From Planctomycetota bacterium (lineage in GTDB: Bacteria; Planctomycetota; Phycisphaerae; Sedimentisphaerales; Anaerobacaceae), in the NCBI GenBank assembly GCA_020350405.1, contig CP070715.1, positions 2,119,413 through 2,156,819 of the forward strand: a stretch of DNA of 37,407 nucleotides. The letters run 5' to 3'. Position 1 is the first letter of the stretch. The number at the start of each line of letters is the position of its first letter. Shown here one piece after another: positions 28,610 to 36,920 of the stretch. The notes beneath the pieces were generated by a model. The model had not been told where the DNA came from. It searched no databases and was given only the letters and a program-made list of their open reading frames with translations. A program made the position numbers and the translations under genes.

Positions 28610-29158
28610 TTACGCTAACTCAACCACCGCACCTACGGCCTCAAGCTGCTTCCGGGCGGCTTCAGCCTCCTCTTTGCTCAGGCCTTGCTTAACCGGTTTG
28701 GGAGCGCTATCTACAAGGTCCTTGGCCTCTTTCAACCCAAGCGCGGTCAAAGCCCTTACTTCCTTGATAACCTGAATCTTCTTGTCACCAACTTCCTTGA
28801 GGATTACGTCAAAGCTGGTCTTCTCTTCAGCTTCCTCAGCCGCTGCGCCTGCCGCCACAGCTGGCCCGGCCATCATAACGGCTCCGCCCGTGGCCGGCTC
28901 AATACCATATTCCTCCTTCAGGTAATCGCCAAGCTCCTTGGCCTGCATCAAAGTCAGCGCAACTATCTTGTCACCAAGCTTCTTAACCTCGCTGCTCCAT
29001 TTCTTTGCTCCTTCGGTTTTCTTGGCCTCTTTGACTTCTTTCTTCTCCTTGGTTTGCTTTGGCTGCTCAGGCTCCTTTGCCTTTTCGGCCTCCGGTGCCT
29101 CCTTAGCTTCCTGCGTTTTTTCCGATCCTTTGGTTTCCTTTTCTTGCTCTTTCGCCAT
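28610..29158 (-). CDS. rplL: 50S ribosomal protein L7/L12 with long charged N-terminal extension
   Basis: The product has 182 residues against about 120-130 normally. Residues 56-90 form the dimerisation/L10-binding domain ([20 protein letters not shown]), 91-113 an Ala/Gly hinge, 114-182 the factor-binding domain ([20 protein letters not shown] ... [20 protein letters not shown]). Ahead of this lie about 55 residues made mainly of Lys, Glu, Gln, Ala and Pro. The ATG at 29158 has AGGAG nine bases upstream and no better internal start exists, so the extension appears real. L7/L12 forms the stalk that recruits GTPase factors. Confidence 0.97.
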   Translation of the reverse strand: MAKEQEKETKGSEKTQEAKEAPEAEKAKEPEQPKQTKEKKEVKEAKKTEGAKKWSSEVKKLGDKIVALTLMQAKELGDYLKEEYGIEPATGGAVMMAGPAVAAGAAAEEAEEKTSFDVILKEVGDKKIQVIKEVRALTALGLKEAKDLVDSAPKPVKQGLSKEEAEAARKQLEAVGAVVELA

Positions 29159-29292
29159 CTCTGTTAACTCCTATCAGCAAAGGCTTGATGGTAGCCGAAA
29201 CTCCACCGTTTCGTTTAACCCCATTACCAAAGAGAGGGGGCAACCATACAAGCAACATAATCCTTGGTTTTTCAATCTCTCCTTTTTGCTAT

Positions 29293-29308
29293 TCCCACGA
29301 ATGTGGGA
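29293..29308 (-). other. Hairpin in the rplJ-rplL gap
   Basis: TCCCAC-ATTC-GTGGGA on the minus strand, 31 bases after the rplJ stop in a 181-base gap. No T-run follows. L7/L12 is needed in excess over L10, so this gap is a plausible site of processing or differential expression, but nothing in the sequence proves that. Confidence 0.35.
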
Positions 29309-29339
29309 TTCCTTTGCACCTTTGAGCTTTTACTTTTAC

Positions 29340-29873
29340 TTAGGCCGCCTGCTTTTCGCACCTTTCTATGACAGCCTCTATACAACCTGCGATGATACCT
29401 CCAGCAGTTTTTAAAGTGGCAGCTAACCTGCCCGAAGGCGAGTTCACCAAGCCAGCAAGCACACCTTGCAGTTCCCCCCGCGTAGGCATTTTTGCAAGCC
29501 CTTTCGCCGCCTCCGCGTCTAATACCGAGCCATCCAGAAAACCGCCTTTAATCTCTATCACCGGAACCTTCTCGCCCCACTCAACCATTTCTTTAGCAAC
29601 GTCGACTATGCTGTCGCCGCCGTAAGCAACAGCACAGGGCCCGCTGAAAAGAACCACTGCCGGCTCCATAAGGCAATTCCGCAGAGCTTTTATGAACAGC
29701 GAATTCTTCACTATCGATAATCTGATGCCTTTTTCTCTCAGCTCACCACGCATCAGATTATTGTCAACACCGCCGACGCCTCTGGTACTGACAACCAAAA
29801 AATCCTTTATATTCTCGCTGGCAATTTTCTTTTCCAGTTCCAACTGGAGTAATTCTTTTATGTATTTACTCAT
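29340..29873 (-). CDS. rplJ: 50S ribosomal protein L10
   Basis: The product has 177 residues. It shows [40 protein letters not shown] (the family's YRGLTV-like segment), [11 protein letters not shown] and [10 protein letters not shown]10 anchors L7/L12 dimers to the 23S GTPase-associated centre. It follows rplA by 110 bases, a gap that in E. coli holds the L10 autoregulatory leader; I could not identify a matching structure. Confidence 0.97.
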   Translation of the reverse strand: MSKYIKELLQLELEKKIASENIKDFLVVSTRGVGGVDNNLMRGELREKGIRLSIVKNSLFIKALRNCLMEPAVVLFSGPCAVAYGGDSIVDVAKEMVEWGEKVPVIEIKGGFLDGSVLDAEAAKGLAKMPTRGELQGVLAGLVNSPSGRLAATLKTAGGIIAGCIEAVIERCEKQAA

Positions 29874-29983
29874 CTTATTGCTCTCAACAGTACGCCACCA
29901 AACACAGTAAACGGCGTTGAAACCCTTTTTTAACAGATCTTGACTTTCAGCTAATCGCTAAACTCCGAACAGAAACTCTTTTC

Positions 29984-30661
29984 TTAAACATTGACCGCTA
30001 TGCTGGGGCTCATTGTCGCAGATAAACACATTTTTTTTATGAAAGCTCCTTTGGCCGCGGGTGGCCTGATCTTGTTTATATGCGAGAGAAAAGCCTCGAT
30101 ATTGTCGATTAGTTCAGCAGCCCCGAAGCTCTGCTTGCCGACTACTACGTGAACATTACCTCCCGCGTCATTCTTAAATTCGACTTTGCCGGCAGCAAAT
30201 TCAGCTACGGCGGTCGCCACATCCGCGGTCACCGTCCCGTTTTTAGGCGTAGGCATCTTACCCAGCGGTCCGAGAACTCGACCAAGCTTGCCCACCTTGC
30301 TCATCACTTTTGGCGAGGCGATAGCCACATCGAAATCCAGCCAGCCATCAGAAACCTTTTTTATCAGATCATCGCAGCCGGCCTCAACAGCACCAGCCGC
30401 CCGCACGGCTTCAACATCCGAGTCCTCGCAGAAAGCGACAACCTTTTTCTGCTTACCTATCCCGTGAGGCAAAGACACTGACCCGCGGACCAGCTGGTCG
30501 GCCTGTTTGGGGTCGATGCCCAATTGCAGTACGCATTCTATGCTCTGGTCAAATTTAACCGAGTTGAACAACTTGATTTTTTCAACCGCCTCGGCCAAAC
30601 TCATCAGCTCTTTACTTAGCTGCTGCGATTCCTGTTTGTACCTTTTACTCCTAACTACCAT
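29984..30661 (-). CDS. rplA: 50S ribosomal protein L1
   Basis: The product has 225 residues. L1 signatures: FNSVKFDQSIECVLQLGIDP, VRGSVSLPHGIGKQKKVVAF, ASPKVMSKVGKLGRVLGPLG, KMPTPKNGTVT and the C-terminal IRPPAAKGAFIKKMCLSATM. L1 forms the mobile stalk that releases E-site tRNA; in E. coli it represses the L11-L1 mRNA. It follows rplK by 27 bases. Confidence 0.98.
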   Translation of the reverse strand: MVVRSKRYKQESQQLSKELMSLAEAVEKIKLFNSVKFDQSIECVLQLGIDPKQADQLVRGSVSLPHGIGKQKKVVAFCEDSDVEAVRAAGAVEAGCDDLIKKVSDGWLDFDVAIASPKVMSKVGKLGRVLGPLGKMPTPKNGTVTADVATAVAEFAAGKVEFKNDAGGNVHVVVGKQSFGAAELIDNIEAFLSHINKIRPPAAKGAFIKKMCLSATMSPSIAVNV

Positions 30662-30688
30662 AAAGACACTTTCAACCGGCCGCCTAAT

Positions 30689-31120
30689 TTATCCGCTATC
30701 AATTATCTCTATACCCATACTTCGGGCGGTTCCTGCAATAATTTTCTCGGCGCCTTCCAAATCATACGCATTCAAATCCTTGAACTTGGTCTCGGCAATT
30801 TTACGCAGTCGCTCGGAAGTAATTTGGCCTACCTTTTCCTTATTCGGGACACCGCTTCCCTTCGCAAGGTCCGCGGCCTGCTTCAGCAGAACCGCCGCCG
30901 GCGGACTTTTGACCTCAAAGGTAAAGCTCTTGTCCTTAAAGAAGGTTATTACAACCGGCACAATTGTACCGTTGAGCTCTTTGGTTCGTTCATTGAACTG
31001 TGAAACGAACTGGCCGATATTGATACCGTGCTGACCCAAAGCAGGTCCTATCGGCGGGGCCGGAGTCGCCTGCCCGCCCCGTGCCTGCAATTTAATCTTC
31101 GCCACTACTTCTTTGGCCAT
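30689..31120 (-). CDS. rplK: 50S ribosomal protein L11
   Basis: The product has 143 residues. The N-terminal domain [20 protein letters not shown] with its prolines, the target surface for thiopeptides, is intact. The C-terminal rRNA-binding domain has [20 protein letters not shown] and [11 protein letters not shown]11 is part of the GTPase-associated centre and senses uncharged tRNA with RelA. It follows nusG by 52 bases. Confidence 0.98.
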   Translation of the reverse strand: MAKEVVAKIKLQARGGQATPAPPIGPALGQHGINIGQFVSQFNERTKELNGTIVPVVITFFKDKSFTFEVKSPPAAVLLKQAADLAKGSGVPNKEKVGQITSERLRKIAETKFKDLNAYDLEGAEKIIAGTARSMGIEIIDSG

Positions 31121-31172
31121 TACTCCACCTGCAGCTGGTATATTGCCCTACACAAACGCGACAAGACCTGAC

Positions 31173-31715
31173 TTACAATTTTTCAATCTGCCAATACTCT
31201 ATATCCAGCGGAGTACTCCGCCCGAATATCGTAACAATCACTTTCACAATCCCCCGCTCCTCATCGATCGACTCGACCACACCTTCAAAGTTCTCAAAGG
31301 CGCCTTCCCGAATTTTTATCAAATCACCTTTCTTAAACTCGACCTTGATGCTTGGTGCCTCCTCCGGCTTCTCCGCCTCCAAAAGCATCTTGGCCACATC
31401 CGTGTCCCGCATCGGTGTGGGGACCCCTTCCGTGCCAATAAAATCACCTACTCCCGAAGTCTCCTTGATGATAAACCATGCCTTTTCCGGGACTCTGCCA
31501 TCATCCGTGGGCTCTACTTCCATAAAAACATAGCCGGGATAGAGCTTTCGCTTGTGAACCGTTTGTCTGCCGCTTCTGATACGCTTAATCTGCTCAACCG
31601 GAACCTCTATCCTGCCCACAACACCACCCATATCCTCTCTCTGCACCTTTTGCGAAAGGGCCTCTTTAACCTGCTCTTCTTTATTTGCCGCAACTCGTAA
31701 GACGTACCATCGCAT
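31173..31715 (-). CDS. nusG: Transcription termination/antitermination protein NusG
   Basis: The product has 180 residues from the ATG at 31715 (MRWYVLRVAANKEEQVKEAL), with AGAGG seven bases upstream; an in-frame ATG at 31730 is less well placed. The NGN domain covers about 1-110, with KLYPGYVFMEV. A KOW domain ends the protein (FKKGDLIKIREGAFENFEGV). NusG binds RNA polymerase and couples it to the ribosome or Rho. It lies between secE and rplK. Confidence 0.98.
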   Translation of the reverse strand: MRWYVLRVAANKEEQVKEALSQKVQREDMGGVVGRIEVPVEQIKRIRSGRQTVHKRKLYPGYVFMEVEPTDDGRVPEKAWFIIKETSGVGDFIGTEGVPTPMRDTDVAKMLLEAEKPEEAPSIKVEFKKGDLIKIREGAFENFEGVVESIDEERGIVKVIVTIFGRSTPLDIEYWQIEKL

Positions 31716-31756
31716 ACTAATGCCTCTCATTAGCAGACAGGATTGAGTTTCCTTTC

Positions 31757-32155
31757 CTATACGCTAAACTCCGATCGCAGAAGCCATCCAAAAAACACCT
31801 GGAACACTAAATCTGTGATTCCCAGAAGCACTGCCATAAGAATCACAACCATAATAACGATAAATGTCGAAACCGCTATTTCCTTCCTGCTAGACCAGCT
31901 GACCTTTTTCATTTCACCTTCAGCGGCGACCATAAAATCCGCAACGGATGGTTTATTAGCCAACCAGAAAATCAAAAGGCTCAAGCCAACAAACAAACCC
32001 GCGGGAACCATGGTCTTTACCCACAATCCCAAATCAGTGCCTTCCAACTTTTTATAAAGCTGAAGACAACCTAATACTGCAACGATCGCTGCCCCAAAGG
32101 CACTATAGAGCCTTGTGTACTTGCCCTGACCACGCTTATAAATATCAAAAACCAT
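31757..32155 (-). CDS. secE: Protein translocase subunit SecE
   Basis: The product has 132 residues. Two hydrophobic segments lie at about 18-32 and 48-66, followed by the conserved amphipathic SecE helix (AAEGEMKKVSWSSRKEIAVS) and the final membrane helix (IVIMVVILMAVLLGITDLVF). This resembles the three-span E. coli form rather than the minimal one-span form. SecE clamps SecY in the membrane. It is directly upstream of nusG. Confidence 0.96.
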   Translation of the reverse strand: MVFDIYKRGQGKYTRLYSAFGAAIVAVLGCLQLYKKLEGTDLGLWVKTMVPAGLFVGLSLLIFWLANKPSVADFMVAAEGEMKKVSWSSRKEIAVSTFIVIMVVILMAVLLGITDLVFQVFFGWLLRSEFSV

Positions 32156-32219
32156 AATAAACCAGCCTTTTTCGACTCGCGACTCTTCAATTCTTTATCG
32201 ACAACCGGCTCTCACAAAA

Positions 32220-32292
32220 CAGGCCAGGAGGGAATCGAACCCCCAACCTTCGGTTTTGGAGACCGACGCTCTGCCAATTGAGCTACTGGCCT
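32220..32292 (-). tRNA. tRNA-Trp (CCA anticodon)
   Basis: A 73-base cloverleaf: acceptor AGGCCAG pairs with CTGGCCT, D-arm AGCTCAATTGGCAGAGC, anticodon stem around CTCCAAA giving CCA, T-arm GGGGGTTCGATTCCCTC. The discriminator is G, as usual for tRNA-Trp. The 3' CCA is not encoded. It sits between rpmG and secE, a frequent arrangement in bacteria. Confidence 0.97.
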
Positions 32293-32329
32293 ATACCTTC
32301 TTTCTTACCACCAGAAGGTCGGGTTGGTT

Positions 32330-32500
32330 CTATTTACGCCGTATCTTATGAACAACATGCATACGTTCGTTTTTACAAAACTTCTTTAATTCCAATTTGG
32401 GCGTACCTTCTGCCACACTAACACTCGTGCGGTAATTCCTTTGCCCGCACTGCTTACACTCAAGCCAGACATACTCCCTTTTGCTCTTCTTTTTAGCCAT
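32330..32500 (-). CDS. rpmG: 50S ribosomal protein L33
   Basis: A 56-codon gene (ATG 32500, TAG 32330). The product starts MAKKKSKREYVWLECKQCGQ and ends KKFCKNERMHVVHKIRRK, with RNYRTSVSVAEGTPKLEL between. The first zinc pair is Cys15/Cys18. The second pair, normally C-X2-C, reads CKNE: Cys42 is present and the fourth ligand is Glu, with His48 nearby as a possible substitute. AGG lies six bases upstream. Its place between tuf and tRNA-Trp is common. Confidence 0.96.
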   Translation of the reverse strand: MAKKKSKREYVWLECKQCGQRNYRTSVSVAEGTPKLELKKFCKNERMHVVHKIRRK

Positions 32501-32644
32501 AAAAACCTATCCACACCAACCAGGTTCGCTCACCTGAAAAACACCTACTTGCCCTCCAGGTACATCCGACCAGCCCAGACCCGGCTGACACAAGCACCCT
32601 TTCTTTTAACGCTCGTGGAGTTCAACAGCTATTCAAAGATATGC

Positions 32645-33859
32645 TTATTCAACTATCTTGGTTACCACACCTGCGCCAACCGTCCGACCGCCTTCACGAA
32701 TAGCAAAGCGAAGACCTTCCTCCATCGCTATCGGGGCAATAATACCTACTTCCATAGTAATATTATCGCCCGGCATACACATCTCCGCACTCTTACCTTC
32801 TCTGCTCATAAGCGCATGAACTGAACCGGTGACGTCGGTCGTCCTGAAATAAAACTGCGGCTTGTAACCTGGGAAAAACGGTGTGTGGCGGCCACCTTCT
32901 TCCTTGGTCAGAACATACACTTCCGCATGAAACTTGGTATGGGGAGTAATACTGCCGGGTTCTGCAACAACCTGGCCTCGCTCTAACTCTTTCTTTTCAA
33001 CACCGCGCAAAAGCAAGCCGATGTTATCACCAGCTTGCCCTTCATCAAGCGTTTTATTAAACATCTCTACACCCGTAACAACCGTTTTGCGCGTCTCCTT
33101 CGAAAGTCCAACTACCTCGACCTCCTGGCCCACTCGAATCTTGCCACGCTCAACTCTGCCTGTACCTACCGTGCCGCGGCCTTTGATGCTGAAAACATCC
33201 TCAACAGGCATAAGGAACGACTTGTCAACATCACGTTCAGGAACCGGCAGGTAATCATCGACAGCATCCATCAACTCATCAATGCACTTGCAGGCCTCAT
33301 CATCTTTACCCTCGCTCTCCATCGCCGCTAAAGCCGAACCTTTAATAATAGGAATCTTGTCGCCGGGGAATTCATATTTATTCAGCAGCTCTCTTATCTC
33401 CAGTTCAACTAATTCCAGCAGCTCAGGATCATCAACCTGGTCCACTTTGTTCAGAAAGACCACTATCTTGGGCACATTGACCTGACGAGCAAGAAGAATG
33501 TGTTCACGGGTCTGAGGCATAGGGCCGTCGCTGGCCGCCACTACCAGAATAGCTCCATCCATCTGAGCTGCTCCGGTAATCATATTCTTGATATAATCGG
33601 CGTGCCCCGGACAATCAACATGGGCATAATGGCGTTTGTCAGTCTCGTACTCCACGTGCGCAGTATTTATCGTAAGGCCACGCGCCTTCTCCTCCGGAGC
33701 ATTGTCAATGTCTTCAAACTTCTTGACCTTACCCGTACCGGCTTTGCTTACCAGCCGCATTGTGATTGCAGCCGTCAGCGTCGTCTTGCCGTGGTCAACA
33801 TGACCGATAGTTCCAATATTGATATGTGGTTTTACCCGCTCATATACCGCCTTAGCCAT
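32645..33859 (-). CDS. tuf: Elongation factor Tu
   Basis: The product has 404 residues from ATG 33859 ([20 protein letters not shown]); GGAGG lies 11 bases upstream. G1 GHVDHGKT is at residues 19-26, switch I Thr in RGLTINTAH near 63, G3 DCPGH at 82-86, G4 NKVD at 137-140, and SALAAM completes the nucleotide site. Domains II and III are complete. EF-Tu delivers aminoacyl-tRNA to the ribosome. It is the only tuf gene in the window, placed after tRNA-Thr rather than between fusA and rpsJ. Confidence 0.99.
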   Translation of the reverse strand: MAKAVYERVKPHINIGTIGHVDHGKTTLTAAITMRLVSKAGTGKVKKFEDIDNAPEEKARGLTINTAHVEYETDKRHYAHVDCPGHADYIKNMITGAAQMDGAILVVAASDGPMPQTREHILLARQVNVPKIVVFLNKVDQVDDPELLELVELEIRELLNKYEFPGDKIPIIKGSALAAMESEGKDDEACKCIDELMDAVDDYLPVPERDVDKSFLMPVEDVFSIKGRGTVGTGRVERGKIRVGQEVEVVGLSKETRKTVVTGVEMFNKTLDEGQAGDNIGLLLRGVEKKELERGQVVAEPGSITPHTKFHAEVYVLTKEEGGRHTPFFPGYKPQFYFRTTDVTGSVHALMSREGKSAEMCMPGDNITMEVGIIAPIAMEEGLRFAIREGGRTVGAGVVTKIVE

Positions 33860-34009
33860 CTTACTACAAACCTCCAATCTGCCGGGTCACTAATTACTTT
33901 GCTGTCTACCCGATTTTAAAAAAACCGTCTTTAATCCTTTATAACCAACCCACAGCCAAGACTTTCAATAAGTACTCCCAAGTTATCTCAGCCTGACCTG
34001 CTTGCATTT
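33860..34009 (-). promoter_or_regulatory. tRNA-Thr to tuf spacer with a possible second promoter
   Basis: The 150-base spacer contains TTGAAA followed 18-19 bases later by TTATAAA on the minus strand (about 33955 to 33925). This is a fair but not strong promoter match for tuf alone. The rest shows no clear hairpin; the tuf ribosome-binding site GGAGG ends the spacer. Confidence 0.3.
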
Positions 34010-34081
<72 letters not shown>

Positions 34082-34121
34082 GATTTCCGAACATGCCGCT
34101 CGCCGCCTTATTTGCGGTGAT

Positions 34122-34202
34122 TCAAAACAACGCAACAGTATTTCCACCTGCTCCCTTTAAAGCTGCAACAAACGCGCTACCCTGGTCTATCAAGCTAAAC
34201 AC
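34122..34202 (-). other. Short open frame in the tRNA-Thr leader
   Basis: A 26-codon frame from GTG 34202 to TGA 34122 ends in [17 protein letters not shown], an oddly non-random sequence. There is no Shine-Dalgarno and no known family. It lies between the promoter and tRNA-Thr, in otherwise empty sequence. It may be a leader peptide, a decayed gene end or chance. Confidence 0.2.
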
Positions 34203-34260
34203 TCTGTAGGAACAGCGCAGGGACTCCAAACTGCCAATAGTTTTTAAATATAAAACCAAC

Positions 34261-34289
34261 AGTGTACAAAGATGGTACTATGATTGCAA
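34261..34289 (-). promoter_or_regulatory. Promoter for the tRNA-Thr/tuf transcript
   Basis: TTGCAA (34284-34289), 17-base spacer ending in TG, and TACACT (34261-34266) on the minus strand. This fits a sigma70-type promoter. It is the first good promoter upstream of tRNA-Thr and probably drives the tuf-secE-nusG-ribosomal protein-rpoBC chain. Confidence 0.7.
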
Positions 34290-34357
34290 ACACAAAAAAC
34301 ACGAAAAAATGCAAAAAAATTCAAAAAAACAAAAAATTTTGATTTTTTTCCAAAAAA
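34290..34357 (-). promoter_or_regulatory. Helically phased A-tracts upstream of the tuf promoter
   Basis: Runs of six or seven A (plus strand) begin at 34294, 34304, 34313, 34323 and 34331, then a T-run at 34343 and an A-run at 34352. The 9-10 base spacing matches the helical repeat, which bends DNA. The first two tracts fall at about -40 to -56, where UP elements bind the alpha C-terminal domain. Remaining gap sequence down to the lipoprotein stop (34358-34429) shows nothing else. Confidence 0.65.
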
Positions 34358-34429
34358 TCACATCAAAACCAGCCTCACCGCCCTACCACACCTACAAATC
34401 ACCCGCCGACAACAAACCAAATATATGTG

Positions 34430-36679
34430 TTAATTACTACCGGCCCCGGACTTAGCCGCATCTTGAGTCTGTCCGAAACGTCTGCGCCAGCGCTGCAGCT
34501 GCTCGGCCCACATCGGTCTGCTCTCGGAGGTTCTTATCTCAACAAGTACCTCCAATATCGCGCTGGGGTCAGATGTTGCAGGAGGCTCGGCAAAATAGTT
34601 CTCAATTGAAAGCACTATCACGTTGTTAGGCCCTAAGTCCTTCTCCAGCAAGCAATTATCCACCAACTGGCTCGCGCCTTCCACATTTGGCCATCTCAGA
34701 TACACCTCCAGCAGTTCAGCTAAAATTGCCTCTTTCTCCTCGGCTGAGTGGGCTACTTGACGCAGCATCCCCAAATATTCTGCCGCCTGCTCAAATTTAC
34801 CGCTTCTAGCATACAGTCTCGCCAACCGCTCCCTGACACTCTTGAGCATTTCCGCCTTATTCTCGGCGACAGCCTTTCGCTCTGCCATCTCAAGAAAAGA
34901 TATCCTCTGCTCATCAGACAGCTTGGCTTTTGTGCCCTGCGAGTCGAGCCTGCCTGTCCATTCATCCAGTACCGCGGCATCAGAGCCTTTGAATATTTTT
35001 AGCATCGCCTGCCAGGCCGGCTCGCTTTCAGCGGTTGACCCTACCTTCTCTGCCAGCCAGACCAAATCCTCCTGGCCGCCAACTTCACCGGCAAGGTCTA
35101 TCAGCTTCTTTCTTACTGCTATGCTGCTGTCATTGACGAAATCTTTCCTCAATATTTTCACCGCCCTTGCTTTGTCAATGTAGATAAGCCCATCCACCGC
35201 GGCTTCCCTGACCAAATTTGCCTCATCACGCAGGGCCTCTTCAAATAGGGGCTTAAAAATCTTAGCTGCTTCAGCTCTGTAAACGCTTTGTGCGCACAAT
35301 CCGGCCATCGCACTAAGCAACTCTCCGCGCAGGCTGCCTTCTGCCCTACCTCTTTCCTGTTTGTATCTCTTCGCAAGCAAACTAAGATATCTGTCAACCT
35401 CAGCCGAAGCTAATCCATCCTGCTCGAGCAGCTTTTTTACAACCTCCGCGCCCTTTTGGGCCTTCTCAATGTTCTCGTCCAGAAGATACTTTGTCGCCCA
35501 TCCAAGGGTCTGTTTTCTCACCTCCTCGGGAACCCTGATTTCGGAATTAGGCAAAAATGCATAGTAGCACGCCCAGCCAAGCGCAACGAACAGCTCCGTT
35601 TTAATCTCATCGTTCTGCTCGACTTCAAGTTGCTCCAGCAACCGCCGGGCCGAATCCAACTCCCCCATTAAAGACAGCAGCTTGGCCGCTTTTAGCCGAA
35701 CGTCCCTATCGGGGTCCGAAATCAAATTCACCAAAAGTGGCCCAAGTTCAGCTGGCAACCTTGATTTCGTTCCTACCCGCCATTGAGAAACCTTCTCCAA
35801 CGCCCACAATCTCACCGCCGCTTCCGAACTAGCCAAACTCTCGGCCAAAAATACACCTCTGGCTGCATCATCGCTGATACCATCATATATTCTGCCCGAT
35901 GCGGACAGATACTCTTCTCGCCACCGGTCCCTTTCACCCTGCAGGTCTCGCATCTTTGCTTCTTGGCGAATTAACAAATCCCTGAAGAACTCGTCTCTAC
36001 CTCTGCGTTTAAGTTCGCTTCTGATTTGCTCCCGAGCTTCGGCGTCCTTGCCTATCGGTGTGCCAAGAAAGCGCAGCGCTTTCTCCGCCTCTGCGGCTAC
36101 CTGTTCATCAGAATCATCAAGCCGGTCAATGAGCTTAAAGATGGCCCTCATATCGGGCTGAAGTCTCAGAGCATATATTGCATTCAATCTGGCTTCGACG
36201 GGCAGTGAGGGGTCTGTAACCATACCCTCAAGTCGCTTGGATATCTGGTCATATTCAAAAATCAGCATTGCCTCCGCGGCAAATTTGGCACTATCGTCGA
36301 CCTCTGTGGTCAAGATATCAAACAGCGGCGCAATAAAGTCTTCCTTATTGGCTACAACTTTTTGCTCTGCCCTGGCCTGACTCAGCGCCTTGCACACAGC
36401 GACGCGTGCACCCAGATTCTCGGATTGCCGTAGTGCGTCAAGCAGGATTTTCCTGGCCAGCGGATCCTCGCTGAACAACATCACAGTTGCGGCATCGATG
36501 CGTATCTGGTCCGTGGAACCTTTAAACAAGCCTTCCCTGTTGATTTTCAACTGCCTGCTGAACTCGGCCTCAGCGATTGTTTCATCAACCGGAAAGGCAG
36601 GTTTCTCCGGCCCGACTTGAGCCTGCTCACAGCCTATAAGCAAGAGTAATATTGTCAGACAAAACCACTTTGCACGCAT
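34430..36679 (-). CDS. HEAT-repeat lipoprotein of unknown function
   Basis: The product has 749 residues. The N-terminus MRAKWFCLTILLLLIGCEQ is a lipoprotein signal with lipobox LIGC and Cys17 as the lipidation site, so the protein is probably anchored on the outside of the cytoplasmic membrane. From about residue 60 to 550 it is mostly paired helices with HEAT-like units (for example PDRDVRLKAAKLLSLMGELD and DEANLVREAAVDGLIYIDKA). A TPR-like unit follows (RLARLYARSGKFEQAAEYLG). No catalytic motif is visible. Such repeats are protein scaffolds. It has its own promoter and is not functionally tied to the neighbouring translation genes. AAGGT lies nine bases upstream of the ATG. Confidence 0.85.
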   Translation of the reverse strand: MRAKWFCLTILLLLIGCEQAQVGPEKPAFPVDETIAEAEFSRQLKINREGLFKGSTDQIRIDAATVMLFSEDPLARKILLDALRQSENLGARVAVCKALSQARAEQKVVANKEDFIAPLFDILTTEVDDSAKFAAEAMLIFEYDQISKRLEGMVTDPSLPVEARLNAIYALRLQPDMRAIFKLIDRLDDSDEQVAAEAEKALRFLGTPIGKDAEAREQIRSELKRRGRDEFFRDLLIRQEAKMRDLQGERDRWREEYLSASGRIYDGISDDAARGVFLAESLASSEAAVRLWALEKVSQWRVGTKSRLPAELGPLLVNLISDPDRDVRLKAAKLLSLMGELDSARRLLEQLEVEQNDEIKTELFVALGWACYYAFLPNSEIRVPEEVRKQTLGWATKYLLDENIEKAQKGAEVVKKLLEQDGLASAEVDRYLSLLAKRYKQERGRAEGSLRGELLSAMAGLCAQSVYRAEAAKIFKPLFEEALRDEANLVREAAVDGLIYIDKARAVKILRKDFVNDSSIAVRKKLIDLAGEVGGQEDLVWLAEKVGSTAESEPAWQAMLKIFKGSDAAVLDEWTGRLDSQGTKAKLSDEQRISFLEMAERKAVAENKAEMLKSVRERLARLYARSGKFEQAAEYLGMLRQVAHSAEEKEAILAELLEVYLRWPNVEGASQLVDNCLLEKDLGPNNVIVLSIENYFAEPPATSDPSAILEVLVEIRTSESRPMWAEQLQRWRRRFGQTQDAAKSGAGSN

Positions 36680-36766
36680 TATGATGACCTTACACAGAAC
36701 CTTACTTGTTTCATTCTACGGGCTGCGACAATCGCCTGCTGTGATTTACTTGCCCTGCCATTTCGC

Positions 36767-36783
36767 GGTCTCTCAGCGAGACC
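36767..36783 (-). other. Hairpin in the 5' leader of the HEAT lipoprotein gene
   Basis: GGTCTC-GCTGA-GAGACC on the minus strand, a perfect six-base stem about 16 bases after the predicted transcription start. It may stabilise the mRNA or regulate it. Confidence 0.35.
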
Positions 36784-36805
36784 CCTTCTAAATTTAGCTA
36801 TCGTC

Positions 36806-36835
36806 ATAATAACCACCAAACTCCACAGAAGTCAA
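36806..36835 (-). promoter_or_regulatory. Promoter of the HEAT lipoprotein gene
   Basis: TTGACT (36830-36835), 18-base spacer, TATTAT (36806-36811) on the minus strand; five of six matches in each element. It lies 127 bases upstream of the lipoprotein start. Confidence 0.7.
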
Positions 36836-36839
36836 CCGC

Positions 36840-36859
36840 CTATTGCTTATTTGCAATAG
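36840..36859 (-). promoter_or_regulatory. Inverted repeat abutting the lipoprotein promoter
   Basis: CTATTGC and GCAATAG with a six-base spacer, a perfect 20-base dyad ending four bases upstream of the -35 hexamer. The position suits an activator operator. As RNA it could form a hairpin downstream of the recombinase gene, but no T-run follows, so a terminator is less likely. Confidence 0.4.
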
Positions 36860-36920
36860 TAGCGCACCACTCCGCCAAAAAGTATCTTCACCATTCGCGA
36901 GCAGCCCTGGCGCATGGGAA

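Noticed and set aside
34082-34202. Second tRNA upstream of tRNA-Thr
   Set aside because: A stretch resembling a D-arm is present, but no acceptor stem, anticodon stem or T-arm can be built.
36840-36859. Terminator of the xer-like gene
   Set aside because: The stem is perfect but no T-run follows on the minus strand, and its position right before a -35 element suits an operator better.
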